Below, piece by piece: positions 53,437-62,367 of a stretch of 64,000 nt of DNA. The DNA lies in the NCBI GenBank assembly GCA_039649115.1, contig JBBWZQ010000057.1, positions 1 through 64,000 of the forward strand, given 5' to 3'. The position numbers and the translations under genes were made by a program. The notes beneath the pieces were generated by a model. The model was not told where the DNA came from. It did no database searches and worked only from the letters and a program-made list of their open reading frames with translations. Within the stretch, counting starts at the first letter, position 1; every line of letters starts with the position of its first letter. The DNA is from DATEJJ01 sp039649115. Its GTDB lineage: Bacteria > Actinomycetota > Actinomycetes > Mycobacteriales > Micromonosporaceae.

Positions 53437-55359
53437 TTACTGCGATACGGGGGTGAGCGGGAGCAGTTTGCGACCCGTGGGCCCGATCTGGATCTCGGTG
53501 TCCATGCTCGGGCACACGCCGCAGTCGAAGCACGGCGTCCAGCGGCAGTCGTCCTGCTCGTACCCGGACAGCGCGTCCTGCCAGTCCTGCCACAGCCAGT
53601 CCTTGTCCAGGCCGGAGTCCAGGTGGTCCCAGGGCAGTACCTCAAGCTCGTCACGCTCGCGCGTGGTGAACCAGTCCAGGTCGACCCCGAAGCCGGGCAG
53701 CACCTGGGCGGCCGCGTCCACCCAGCGCTGGTACGAGAAGTGCTCGGACCAGCCGTCGAACCGCCCGCCCAGCTCCCAGACCCGGCGGATCACCGCGCCG
53801 ATCCGCCGGTCGCCACGGGACAGGAGGCTCTCGATGTGCGAGGGCTTTCCGTCGTGGTAGCGGTAGCCGATGGCCCGGCCCAGCGACCGGTCCGCGTTGA
53901 TCGCCTGCTTGAGCAGCTTCAACCGGTTGTCGATGGTCTCCGGTGCGGTCATCCCCACCCACTGGAACGGGGTGTGCGGCTTGGGTACGAAGCCGCCGAT
54001 GGAGACCGTGCAGCGCACGTCGCGGCTGCCGGTCGCCTCCCGCCCGGCGCGGATCACCTCGTGCGCCAGCCGGGCGATCTGCACCACGTCGTCGTCGGTC
54101 TCGGTGGGCAGGCCACACATGAAGTACAGCTTCACCTGCCGCCAGCCGTGCGTGTACGCGGTGACGACCGTACGGATCAGATCCTCCTCGGTGACCATCT
54201 TGTTGATCACTTTGCGGATCCGCTCCGAGCCGCCCTCCGGCGCGAAGGTCAGGCCGCTGCGCCGCCCGTTTCGGGACAGCTCCTCGGCCAGCGTGATGTT
54301 GAACGCGTCCACCCGGGTGCTGGGCAGCGACAGCGAGATGTTCTCGCCCTCGTACCGGTCGGCCAGGCCCTTCGCCACCTCGGCGATCTCCGAGTGGTCG
54401 GCCGAGGACAGCGACAGCAGCCCGACGTCGTCGAAGCCCGAGTTCGCCAGCCCCTGCTCGACCATGTCGCCGATCGTGGTGATCGAGCGCTCCCGCACCG
54501 GCCTGGTGATCATCCCGGCCTGGCAGAACCGGCAGCCCCGGGTGCAGCCGCGGAAGATCTCCACGGCGTACCGCTCGTGCACGGTCTCGGCGAGCGGCAC
54601 CAGCGGCTTCTTCGGGTACGGCCAGGCGTCCAGGTCCATCGTGGTGCGCTTGTGCACCCGGAACGGCACGCCCGCCCGATTGGGCACCACCCGCTGGATC
54701 CGACCGTCGGGCAGGTAGTCGACGTCGTAGCAGCGCGGCACGTAGACGTTTCCGGTGCCGGCCAGGCGCAGCAGCAGGCCGTCGCGCCCGCCCGGCCGCC
54801 CGGCCGCCTTCCAGTCCCGCACGATCGCGCTGATCTCCAGTACCGACTCCTCGCCGTCACCCAGCACCGCGGCGTCGATGAACTCGGCGATCGGCTCCGG
54901 GTTGAACGAGGCGTGCCCGCCGGCGATCACCAGCGGGTGCTCCCCGCCCCGGTCGGCCGCGGCCAGCGGGATGCCGGCGAGGTCGAGCGCGGTGAGCAGG
55001 TTGGTGTAGCCCAGCTCGGTGGCGAAGGACACGCCCAACAGGTCGAACGCGCCGACCGGCCGGTGCGCCTCCACCGTGAACTGCGGTACGGCGTGCTCGC
55101 GCATCAGCGCTTCGAGGTCGGGCCAGACCGCGTAGGTGCGCTCCGCCAGCACGTCGGGCAGCTCGTTGAGGATCTCGTACAGGATCTGGATGCCCTGGTT
55201 GGGCAGCCCGACCTCGTACGCGTCCGGATACATCAGCGCCCACCGTACGGACGCCGAGTCCCAGTCCTTGACCACCGCGCCCAGTTCACCACCGACGTAC
55301 TGGATGGGCTTGGTCACCCGGGGCAGCAGTTGCTCCAGCTTCGGCCAAACACTCTCCAT
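53437..55359 (-). CDS. TIGR03960-family B12-binding radical SAM protein
   Basis: A 640-residue enzyme. An N-terminal B12-binding-like part (VRWALMYPDAYEVGLPNQGI to ...VVIAGGHASFNPEPIAEFID) precedes the radical SAM core. RGCTRGCRFCQAG (Cys-x3-Cys-x2-Cys, ~272-284) binds the cluster. LTFAPEGGSERIRKVINK and KLYFMCGLPTETDDDV are core SAM-binding blocks. A C-terminal region CFDCGVCPSMDTEIQ has extra cysteines that could hold an auxiliary cluster. Substrate unknown. ATG 55359. Confidence 0.92.
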   Translation of the reverse strand: MESVWPKLEQLLPRVTKPIQYVGGELGAVVKDWDSASVRWALMYPDAYEVGLPNQGIQILYEILNELPDVLAERTYAVWPDLEALMREHAVPQFTVEAHRPVGAFDLLGVSFATELGYTNLLTALDLAGIPLAAADRGGEHPLVIAGGHASFNPEPIAEFIDAAVLGDGEESVLEISAIVRDWKAAGRPGGRDGLLLRLAGTGNVYVPRCYDVDYLPDGRIQRVVPNRAGVPFRVHKRTTMDLDAWPYPKKPLVPLAETVHERYAVEIFRGCTRGCRFCQAGMITRPVRERSITTIGDMVEQGLANSGFDDVGLLSLSSADHSEIAEVAKGLADRYEGENISLSLPSTRVDAFNITLAEELSRNGRRSGLTFAPEGGSERIRKVINKMVTEEDLIRTVVTAYTHGWRQVKLYFMCGLPTETDDDVVQIARLAHEVIRAGREATGSRDVRCTVSIGGFVPKPHTPFQWVGMTAPETIDNRLKLLKQAINADRSLGRAIGYRYHDGKPSHIESLLSRGDRRIGAVIRRVWELGGRFDGWSEHFSYQRWVDAAAQVLPGFGVDLDWFTTRERDELEVLPWDHLDSGLDKDWLWQDWQDALSGYEQDDCRWTPCFDCGVCPSMDTEIQIGPTGRKLLPLTPVSQ

Positions 55360-55370
55360 GGGGTCCAACA

Positions 55371-56051
55371 CTACGCGGAGGGCTCGTCCCGGGTTGCGTA
55401 CCTGTCGACGTACTCCTGTCCGGAGAGACGGCGGATGTGCGCCATGATGTCGTCGGTGATCTCCCGCAGCAGCTTGGGGGTGCGCCGGCCGCCCGCGTGC
55501 TCCGAATAGTCGAGCGGGGCGCCCACCCGCATCCCGATCGAGTGGCCCAGCCGGGGCAGCCGGGCACCGATCGGCTGCACCCGGTCGGTGCCCATCATGG
55601 CGACCGGGATCACCGGCACGTTCGCCTCCAGCGCGATCCGGGCGATGCCGGTGCGCCCGCGGTACATGCGGCCGTCCGGGGAGCGGGTGCCTTCCGGGTA
55701 GATGCCGAACAGGCCGCCGTCCTTCAGCACCGCCAGCGCGATCTCCAGCGCGGTGAGCGCCGCCCGCCCGTTGCCCCGGTCCACCGGGATCTGCCGGATG
55801 CCGCGCATCAACGCCGAGGTCATCCGCCCCTTGATCCCGTCGCCGACGAAGTACTCGGCCTTCGCCAGGAAGGTGATCTCCCTGGGCGCCAGCGCCGGCA
55901 GGAAGATCGAGTCGGCCACCGAGAGGTGGTTGCTCGCCAGGATGGCCGCACCCTCGGCCGGGATGTGCTCGAGGCCATGGGTCCAGGGTCGCCACAGGCC
56001 CCGGACCAGCGGGGCGACCGTGTACCTGCCGAATGTGTAGAGCGGAGCCAC
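55371..56051 (-). CDS. 1-acyl-glycerol-3-phosphate acyltransferase-like protein (PlsC family)
   Basis: Membrane-associated phospholipid acyltransferase of 226 residues. Motif I is ILASNHLSVADSIFLP (NHxxxxD, ~39-45). Motif II holds RQIPVDRGNGRAAL. Motif III is FGIYPEGTRSPDGRMYRGRTG. Motif IV is VPVIPVAMMGTD. The GTG at 56051 is used. It lies 5 bp after ileS and 11 bp before the radical SAM gene, so the three are one transcript. Substrate position (sn-1 or sn-2) is not certain. Confidence 0.9.
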   Translation of the reverse strand: MAPLYTFGRYTVAPLVRGLWRPWTHGLEHIPAEGAAILASNHLSVADSIFLPALAPREITFLAKAEYFVGDGIKGRMTSALMRGIRQIPVDRGNGRAALTALEIALAVLKDGGLFGIYPEGTRSPDGRMYRGRTGIARIALEANVPVIPVAMMGTDRVQPIGARLPRLGHSIGMRVGAPLDYSEHAGGRRTPKLLREITDDIMAHIRRLSGQEYVDRYATRDEPSA

Positions 56052-56056
56052 CCGAT

Positions 56057-59000
56057 CTACGGTAGCTGGCCTGCGCCGGGAGCTTGCGGGTCCGCGCCGG
56101 TGACACTGACCGAGACCCGCACCCGCTCACCCTCGCCGACCTCGCCTTCGAAGGCGTCCGGCCCGGCCGGGCCGAGGGTCACCGACACCGCCAGCGTCTC
56201 GCGCGCGACGAACTCCCGGTGCGCCTCGACCGCGGCCGACACCTCGGGCGAGGCCTCGACCACCAGCGCGATCCGGTCCGCGACGTCCAGCCCGGCGGCA
56301 CGGCGCGCCTGCTGCACCACCCGTACCACATCGCGGGCCAGCCCTTCGGCGGCGAGTTCCGGCGTGACCCTGGTGTCCAGGACCACGACGCCCTCGCCGC
56401 CGGGCAGCGGCGCCGAGTGTTCGGCGTCCGCGGCGACCAGCTTCAGCTCGTACTCCCCCTCCCGCAGCGGCACGCCGCCCGCGGTGACCACGCCGTCGGT
56501 GACCGACCAGTCGCCGGCCTTGACCGCCTTGATGACCTGCTGCACCTGGCCGCCGAGGCGCGGCCCGAGCAGCCGCGGCACCACGGTCAGCACCCGCTCG
56601 CAGTAGTCGGCCAGCTCGCCGGTGAACTCCACCGCCTTCACGTTGACCTCGTCGGCGACCAGGTCGGTGAGGGCCCGCAGCCGCTGCGCGTCCGGCGCCG
56701 CGACGGTCAGCGACGGCAGCGGCAGCCGTACCCGAAGCCCCTTCGCCTTGCGCAGCGACAGGGCCGCGGAGCAGACGTCGCGCACCGCGTCCATGGTGGA
56801 CACCAGCGCCGGGTCGGCCGGGAACCGCGCCGCGTCGGGCCAGTCGGCCAGGTGCACCGAGCGCTCGCCGGTCAGCCCGCGCCAGATCTCCTCGGCGGTC
56901 AGCGGGGCCAGCGGCGCGACCACCCGGCACAGGGTCTCCAGGACCGTGTACAGGGTGTCGAACGCGTCCCGGTCGCCGGCCCAGAACCGGTCGCGCGAGC
57001 GGCGCACGTACCAGTTGGTCAGCGCGTCCAGGTAACCGCGCACGGCGGTACAGGCGCCGGAGATGTCCTGCTCGTCCATGCGCGCGGTCACGTCCTCGAC
57101 CAGCTGCCCGGTCTTCGCCAGCACGTACCGGTCCAGCAGGTCCGGCGAGTCGAACCGGCGCACCGCCTGGTACGAGTCCGCGTTCGCGTACAGCGTGAAG
57201 AAGTACCAGACGTTCCACAGTGGAAGGAGCACGTGCCGGGTCGAGTCGCGGATGGTGGACTCGCTGACGATGACGTCGCCGCCGCGCAGCACCGGCGAGG
57301 ACATCAGGGTCCACCGCATCGCGTCCGACCCGTACCGGTCGAACATCGCGTAGACGTCGGGGTAGTTGCGCAGGCTCTTGGACATCTTGCGCCCGTCGGA
57401 GCCCAGCACGATGCCGTGCACCACGCAGTTGCCGAAGGCGGGCCGGTCGAACAGCGCCGTGGCCAGTACGTGCAGGGTGTAGAACCAGCCGCGCACCTGC
57501 GGGATGTACTCGACGATGAAGTCGCCGGGGTAGTGGCTCTCGAACCAGTCCGCGTTCTCGAACGGGTAGTGCACCTGGGCGAACGGCATCGAGCCGGACT
57601 CGAACCAGCAGTCCAGCACCTCGGGCACCCGGCGCATCACCGAGCGACCGGTCGGGTCGTCCGGGTTGGGCCGGGTCAGCTCGTCGATGCCGGGCCGGTG
57701 CAGGTCGGTGACGCGCACACCGAAGTCGGCTTCGAGGCAAGCCAGCGAGCCGTACACGTCCACGCGCGGGTACGCCGGGTCGTCGGACTTCCAGACCGGT
57801 ATCGGCGAGCCCCAGAACCGGTTGCGGCTGATCGACCAGTCGCGCGCGTTGGACAGCCACTTGCCGAACGAGCCGTCCTTGATGTGCTCGGGCACCCAGT
57901 GGATCTGCTGGTTCAGCTCCACCATCCGGTCCCGGAACCGGGTGACGGCCACGAACCAGGAGGAGACGGCCTTGTAGACCAGCGGGGTGTCGCAGCGCCA
58001 GCAGTGCGGGTACGAGTGGGTGTACGTGTCGTGCCGCACCACCCGGCCGTGCGCCTTGAGGTCGGCGATCACCGGCTTGTTCGCCTCGAACACCTGCAGC
58101 CCCTGGTACGCCGGTACCAGCGCGGTGAACCGGGTGTGGTCGTCCACCGTGACCACGGTCGGTATCCCGGCCGCGATGCACGCGTTCTGGTCGTCCTCGC
58201 CGAACGCGGGTGCCAGGTGCACCACCCCGGTGCCGTCCTCGGTCGTCACGAAGTCGGCCACCAGCACCTGGTACGCCTCCGGACCGGCCTGGTCGACGAG
58301 GAAGCCGAACAGCGGCGTGTACCGGCGCCCGGCCAGCTCCGCGCCGGTGACCGTACCGACCGGGGTGTAGTCGGCCAGCTCCTTCGCGTACGCACCGACC
58401 CGGGCGGTACCCAGCGCGACCCGCTGACCGTCCTTCTCCAGCACCGTGTACTCGATGTCCGGGCCGACCGCGAGCGCCAGGTTGGACGGCAGCGTCCACG
58501 GTGTGGTCGTCCAGACGAGCAGCCTGAGCGGGCCCTCCTCGGCGGTGGGCAGCAGGTCGAACGCGACGGTCAGCGCCGGGTCGTGCCGGTCGCGGTAGAC
58601 GTCGTCCATCCGCGTCTCGGTGTTCGACAGCGGCGTCTCGCAGCGCCAGCAGTACGCCAGCACCCGGAAGCCCTCGTAGACCAGCCCCTTGTCGTGCAGG
58701 GTCTTGAAGGCCCACATAACGCTTTCCATGTAGTCCGGGTCGAGGGTCTTGTAGTCGTTGGCGAAGTCGACCCAGCGGGCCTGCCGCGTGACGTAGCGCT
58801 CCCAGTCCTTCGTGTAGCGCAGCACCGACGAGCGGCACGCCTCGTTGAACCTCGCCACGCCGAGGGCGACGATCTCGGCCTTGGTCGTGATGCCGAGCTG
58901 CTTCTCCGCCTCGACCTCGGCCGGCAGCCCGTGGCAGTCCCAGCCGAAGCGCCGCTCCACCCGCCGGCCGCGCATGGTCTGGTACCGCGGCACCACGTCC

Positions 59001-59218
59001 TTGACATAGCCGGTGAGCAGGTGCCCGTAGTGGGGCAGGCCGTTGGCGAAGGGCGGTCCGTCGTAGAAGACGTACTCGTTGGCCCCGGCCGCCCGGCTCT
59101 CGACCGAGGCGGCGAACGTCTTGTCCGCCGTCCAGTAGTCGAGGACGCGCGTCTCCACGGCGGGCAGGTCGGGACTCGCCGGTACCCCGGCGTCGGAGTT
59201 GTGCTTCGGGTACACCAT
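56057..59218 (-). CDS. ileS: Isoleucyl-tRNA synthetase
   Basis: Class Ia synthetase, 1,053 residues, with the editing (CP1) domain. HIGH region: FYDGPPFANGLPHYGHLLTG (~50-70). Editing domain has TTPWTLPSNLALAV. KMSKS is GRKMSKSLRNYPD near 608. The length and lack of a C-terminal zinc finger suit the eukaryote-like type 2 IleRS, the kind often resistant to mupirocin. The leader carries a T-box, so its translation responds to uncharged tRNA-Ile. Confidence 0.95.
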   Translation of the reverse strand: MVYPKHNSDAGVPASPDLPAVETRVLDYWTADKTFAASVESRAAGANEYVFYDGPPFANGLPHYGHLLTGYVKDVVPRYQTMRGRRVERRFGWDCHGLPAEVEAEKQLGITTKAEIVALGVARFNEACRSSVLRYTKDWERYVTRQARWVDFANDYKTLDPDYMESVMWAFKTLHDKGLVYEGFRVLAYCWRCETPLSNTETRMDDVYRDRHDPALTVAFDLLPTAEEGPLRLLVWTTTPWTLPSNLALAVGPDIEYTVLEKDGQRVALGTARVGAYAKELADYTPVGTVTGAELAGRRYTPLFGFLVDQAGPEAYQVLVADFVTTEDGTGVVHLAPAFGEDDQNACIAAGIPTVVTVDDHTRFTALVPAYQGLQVFEANKPVIADLKAHGRVVRHDTYTHSYPHCWRCDTPLVYKAVSSWFVAVTRFRDRMVELNQQIHWVPEHIKDGSFGKWLSNARDWSISRNRFWGSPIPVWKSDDPAYPRVDVYGSLACLEADFGVRVTDLHRPGIDELTRPNPDDPTGRSVMRRVPEVLDCWFESGSMPFAQVHYPFENADWFESHYPGDFIVEYIPQVRGWFYTLHVLATALFDRPAFGNCVVHGIVLGSDGRKMSKSLRNYPDVYAMFDRYGSDAMRWTLMSSPVLRGGDVIVSESTIRDSTRHVLLPLWNVWYFFTLYANADSYQAVRRFDSPDLLDRYVLAKTGQLVEDVTARMDEQDISGACTAVRGYLDALTNWYVRRSRDRFWAGDRDAFDTLYTVLETLCRVVAPLAPLTAEEIWRGLTGERSVHLADWPDAARFPADPALVSTMDAVRDVCSAALSLRKAKGLRVRLPLPSLTVAAPDAQRLRALTDLVADEVNVKAVEFTGELADYCERVLTVVPRLLGPRLGGQVQQVIKAVKAGDWSVTDGVVTAGGVPLREGEYELKLVAADAEHSAPLPGGEGVVVLDTRVTPELAAEGLARDVVRVVQQARRAAGLDVADRIALVVEASPEVSAAVEAHREFVARETLAVSVTLGPAGPDAFEGEVGEGERVRVSVSVTGADPQAPGAGQLP

Positions 59219-59432
59219 GTCTCCTCGCGCTACGTCAAGACGCCCGTACGCGAGGACGAGTGCCGGGAGCACCCGCGGTACCACCTCGCTTGACGGTCCC
59301 GCGGGACCGTCCGCTCGTTGGTCGGCTGTGACGGGCCGATCCCGTCCGGTTCTACTCGGGCCGGCGGCTGCTACTCGGGCCGGCGGCCCTTTCTTCCGGA
59401 GGCTCACCGGTGATGGCCGGGTCGAAGCCTGT
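59219..59432 (-). promoter_or_regulatory. Translational T-box riboswitch controlling ileS
   Basis: Class II T-box of the actinobacterial ileS type. The T-box sequence GAGGTGGTACCGCGG is at 59273-59287. The short Stem I is at 59401-59429 (GGCTTCG...GTGAGCC), with specifier codon ATC at 59412-59414, matching isoleucine. The sequester is clear: CTCGTCCTCG (59251-59260) can pair with the ribosome site GCGAGGAG at 59221-59228. Binding of uncharged tRNA-Ile would free the ribosome site. TACTCT at 59439-59444 is a fitting -10 box. Confidence 0.9.
59352..59387 (-). repeat. 17-nt direct duplication inside the ileS T-box
   Basis: CTACTCGGGCCGGCGGC occurs twice, 2 nt apart, at 59352-59368 and 59371-59387, in the region between Stem I and Stem III. 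Each copy has the palindromic GGGCCGGC... core, so the two copies may form a hairpin with each other or individually. Confidence 0.8.
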
Positions 59433-59475
59433 CCCGCAAGAGTACCCGACGCCGCCGGTGGGCTCACCCGGATAC

Positions 59476-60555
59476 TCAGGCCCTCGGCCCCCGCTCCTCC
59501 TCCGGCGCGGCCAGCCAGCCGGAGAGCCAGTCGTAGACCGAGGGCTCCAGGACCAGCCAGACCCCGCCGGTGTGCCCGCCCTGCGGCACGAGCACCGTGG
59601 TGACCGACAGCGGCGGCCGGGCGGCCGCCACGAAGTGCTGCAGGCTCGCGTACCCGTTGCGGTCGTCGCGCGCGGACGACAGGAACACCGGCATGTCCGG
59701 TACGGGCAGGTGCTGGATCCTCCACAGTGGACTGTTTTCCAGGCGCAGCCGGCGGTCGCCCCGGTAGAGGTCGCCGGTGGTGCGGTCGGTCAACGCCCAG
59801 AAGTAGCCGGACAGGCTCGCCGTCGCCGCGAACATGTCCGGGTTGCGCAGCGCGAGGTTCACCGCGCAGAAGCCGCCGGTGGAGGTACCCACGATGCCCC
59901 AGCCGGCCCGGTCGGTACGCACCCGGAACTGCTCGGTCACGGCCGCCCGGACGTCCCTGGTCAGGAACGTCTCCCACTGCTGCCCGCCGGCCGCGTTGAC
60001 GCACTCGCTGTCGTGCGTCGGACTGGTGTACTGGTACGGGAAGATCGCCACGGTCGGGGCCATCCGGCCGGCCTGGATCTCCCGGTCCAGCATCCGTGCC
60101 GCGTGCAGGCTGACCAGCCAGGTGTTGGGCGAGCCGGGGAAGCCGTCGACCGCCTCGACCACCGGGTACAGGGTGTGCGCGTGAGCCGGCGCGCCGTACC
60201 CGGGCGGCAGGTACGCGTACGCGGAGACGCTGATCCCGCTGATCCGGCCCACGATCGTGAAGGTCACCACCCGGCTGCCGCCCTGCCCCTGGCTGACCAC
60301 GCGGCCCGGCTTCACGGTGCCGGTCCGGGCGCCCGGACCGAGCAGTTGGGACCAGGTCGTGTAGAGGTTCAGCTTGAGGTTGACCGTGATCCCAGCCACC
60401 GCCAGCGACCCGGCCACGCAGGCCAGGACGGTCAGCACCCGCAGCGGCCAGGCCCAGAACCGCTTCGTCGCCTTCCACGCCCACGCGGTCAGCACGGCCA
60501 GGGCGACACAGCCGGCCACCGCGACGGCGTCGGTGGCGATGCCGTTGGGTTCCAT
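59476..60555 (-). CDS. Exported esterase (esterase D / antigen 85-like family)
   Basis: A 359-residue protein. Two membrane segments at the N-terminus (~7-27 and ~37-55) anchor an outside alpha/beta hydrolase. SAYAYLPPGY and LYPVVEAVDGFPGSPNTW lead in. GTSTGGFCAVNLAL (~223) is the nucleophile elbow with Ser. SSARDDRNGY supplies the acid. VPQGGHTGGVW supplies the His. The fold is that of mycolyltransferase/esterase D proteins (PF00756). ATG 60555. It lies 11 bp after a sister gene. Confidence 0.87.
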   Translation of the reverse strand: MEPNGIATDAVAVAGCVALAVLTAWAWKATKRFWAWPLRVLTVLACVAGSLAVAGITVNLKLNLYTTWSQLLGPGARTGTVKPGRVVSQGQGGSRVVTFTIVGRISGISVSAYAYLPPGYGAPAHAHTLYPVVEAVDGFPGSPNTWLVSLHAARMLDREIQAGRMAPTVAIFPYQYTSPTHDSECVNAAGGQQWETFLTRDVRAAVTEQFRVRTDRAGWGIVGTSTGGFCAVNLALRNPDMFAATASLSGYFWALTDRTTGDLYRGDRRLRLENSPLWRIQHLPVPDMPVFLSSARDDRNGYASLQHFVAAARPPLSVTTVLVPQGGHTGGVWLVLEPSVYDWLSGWLAAPEEERGPRA

Positions 60556-60566
60556 GCGTCGCCTCC

Positions 60567-61637
60567 CTAGGACAGCACCGGTCGCGCGCCCGCGGCCCGG
60601 GCCGGCGTGGCGCGGGGTGGGCCCGGGGTGAATTCGGACCGCGGGTGCGGCCGCCGCGGCCTGGGCTTGGGCGGGATGCCGATCGGGCCGATCTCCGGCG
60701 GGTTGAGCGGTGCCGGCAGCAGCGGGTAGATCCAGGCCATTGCGGCGGACAGGCGGGCCGGAGCGGTCCCCACGAGCAGCAGCCGCACCGCCGGCGGGAG
60801 TACGCCGCCGGCCACCCTGGCCACCAGGCACCTCGGCTGCTCCAGGGAGCCGTGCCGCACCTGCGCCAGTACCAGCGGCGGCAGCGGGGCGGCACCGTCG
60901 GCGATCACCACCCCGTCCTGGTACCGCTCGGGACGCTGGGCGAGTGCGGTCAGGGCCAGCGCGGCGTCCGCCCCGATGCCGACGAGCGCCCAGCCGTGCG
61001 AGCTGACGCGCACGTCGAGGCTGAGCGCGTACGGCAGCCGGTCGGTGACCGTACCCCCTGCACCAGCGGCAGCGGTGCCGGCCGCGCGGGACAGGCGGAG
61101 GAAGACCACGACGGCGGCCCTGCTCTGGACCATGGTCTCCAGCACCTGCCGGTCGTTCCAGGCGCCCTGGGCCGGTCCGGTCTGCGGCGGCGCGGCCACC
61201 ACGATCACCGGAAAGCGCAGCGCCGGCCCGTCGAAGTACGCCTGGGGCGCGAAGACCGTCGGCGCGCCGGCCAGTCCCCAACCGCCCCAACCGGGCGGCT
61301 CCCAGGCAAAGGTCACGCCGTGCTTCGCGCCGCGCAGGTCCCGGCCGTGCAGCCAGCCGTCCAGCCGCGCGGCGGGGACGGGCACCGGCTTCGGCTCGGG
61401 TACGGGGTGCAGCAGCGCGGCCCACGACGGGTAGAGGTCGAACGCCCGGTTGGCCACGACGCCGAGCGTGAACAGGGCCACCGCCTCGCACAGCAGGATG
61501 CTGACAGTGCGGGTGAACACCCTCGCCGGACCGCCGTGTCGCCAGCCGACGATGGTGAGCCCGATCGCCAGCTTGGTGCCGATCCAGCAGACGACCAGCA
61601 GCGGCAACCCGGTCAACGACAAGCCCGACCCCCACAT
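60567..61637 (-). CDS. Membrane-anchored esterase-like protein with degraded active site
   Basis: A 356-residue protein built like its downstream neighbour: two N-terminal membrane segments (LPLLVVCWIGTKLAIGLTIV; ILLCEAVALFTLGVVA) and an outside alpha/beta hydrolase-like domain (VTFAWEPPGW..., FPVIVVAAPPQTG). Where the esterase has GTSTGG, this one has VGIGADAALAL, so the nucleophilic Ser is replaced. No obvious acid-His pair remains. The C-terminal tail is Pro/Arg-rich. It is probably an inactive paralogue that may assist or regulate the esterase. ndk lies 69 bp upstream on the same strand. Confidence 0.75.
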   Translation of the reverse strand: MWGSGLSLTGLPLLVVCWIGTKLAIGLTIVGWRHGGPARVFTRTVSILLCEAVALFTLGVVANRAFDLYPSWAALLHPVPEPKPVPVPAARLDGWLHGRDLRGAKHGVTFAWEPPGWGGWGLAGAPTVFAPQAYFDGPALRFPVIVVAAPPQTGPAQGAWNDRQVLETMVQSRAAVVVFLRLSRAAGTAAAGAGGTVTDRLPYALSLDVRVSSHGWALVGIGADAALALTALAQRPERYQDGVVIADGAAPLPPLVLAQVRHGSLEQPRCLVARVAGGVLPPAVRLLLVGTAPARLSAAMAWIYPLLPAPLNPPEIGPIGIPPKPRPRRPHPRSEFTPGPPRATPARAAGARPVLS

Positions 61638-61706
61638 CCGAGACCCGCCGCCATCTTCCCAGCGGACCCGGTAAAGCGGAAGTGAAGGATCCTTACAAGC
61701 TGTAGG

Positions 61707-62117
61707 TCAGGACAGGTCGGGGAACCAGAGGCCGATCTCGCGCTTGGCGCTGTCCGGCGAGTCCGAGGCGTGCACCAGGTTCTCCTGGTTGGACAGGGAG
61801 AGATCACCGCGGATCGTCCCGGGTGCCGCCTTGCGCCCGTCGGTCGCGCCGACCATGGTCCGCACCACGTCGATCGCCTGCTCGCCGGAGAGGATCGCCG
61901 CGACCAGCGGCCCGCTGGTCATGAACGCCTTGAGCGACGGATAGAAGCCCTTGTCGAGGTGCTCCGCGTAGTGCTGGTCGGCGAGCGTGGCGTCCATCGC
62001 GCGCAGCACCAGCGCGTCGATGGTGAAACCTCTTCGCTCGAACCGGCCGAGGATCTCGCCGACCAGCCCCCGGCCCACCCCGTCCGGCTTTATCAGTACC
62101 AGCGTCCGCTCACGCAC
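61707..62117 (-). CDS. ndk: Nucleoside diphosphate kinase
   Basis: Transfers the gamma phosphate between nucleotides through a phosphohistidine. The protein is 136 residues, the normal length. RTLVLIKPDGVGRGLVGEIL, GATDGRKAAPGTIRGD and NLVHASDSPDSAKREI are present, with the catalytic His at about 117. GTG 62117. In M. tuberculosis ndk abuts rne; here about 9 kb of other genes, including ileS, separate them. Confidence 0.97.
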   Translation of the reverse strand: MRERTLVLIKPDGVGRGLVGEILGRFERRGFTIDALVLRAMDATLADQHYAEHLDKGFYPSLKAFMTSGPLVAAILSGEQAIDVVRTMVGATDGRKAAPGTIRGDLSLSNQENLVHASDSPDSAKREIGLWFPDLS

Positions 62118-62367
62118 GGCAGTCCTCCTCTTCGTGCCCGTGGTCGTATATTCGTCATTCCCCGGCGGGTCATATCCGAAGTCCCCCGGTAGGTGATGAG
62201 AGCCTAGACAGGTCCACTTCCCGTCAGGCGCCGGTACCCCAGATATCACCGACTCCATCGGCCACTTTCGCGGCTTCGCCACATGCGCCTGGCCGCGGAG
62301 CTTGCGGAGCGGCTACAGTCAGCGGTCCCATGGAGCGTGACGGACAACCTCCCGGGGAGGTCGTGCA

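Noticed and set aside
59219..60895. N-terminal extension of the ileS frame upstream of 59218
   Set aside because: It crosses the T-box leader and the esterase gene in a non-coding frame.
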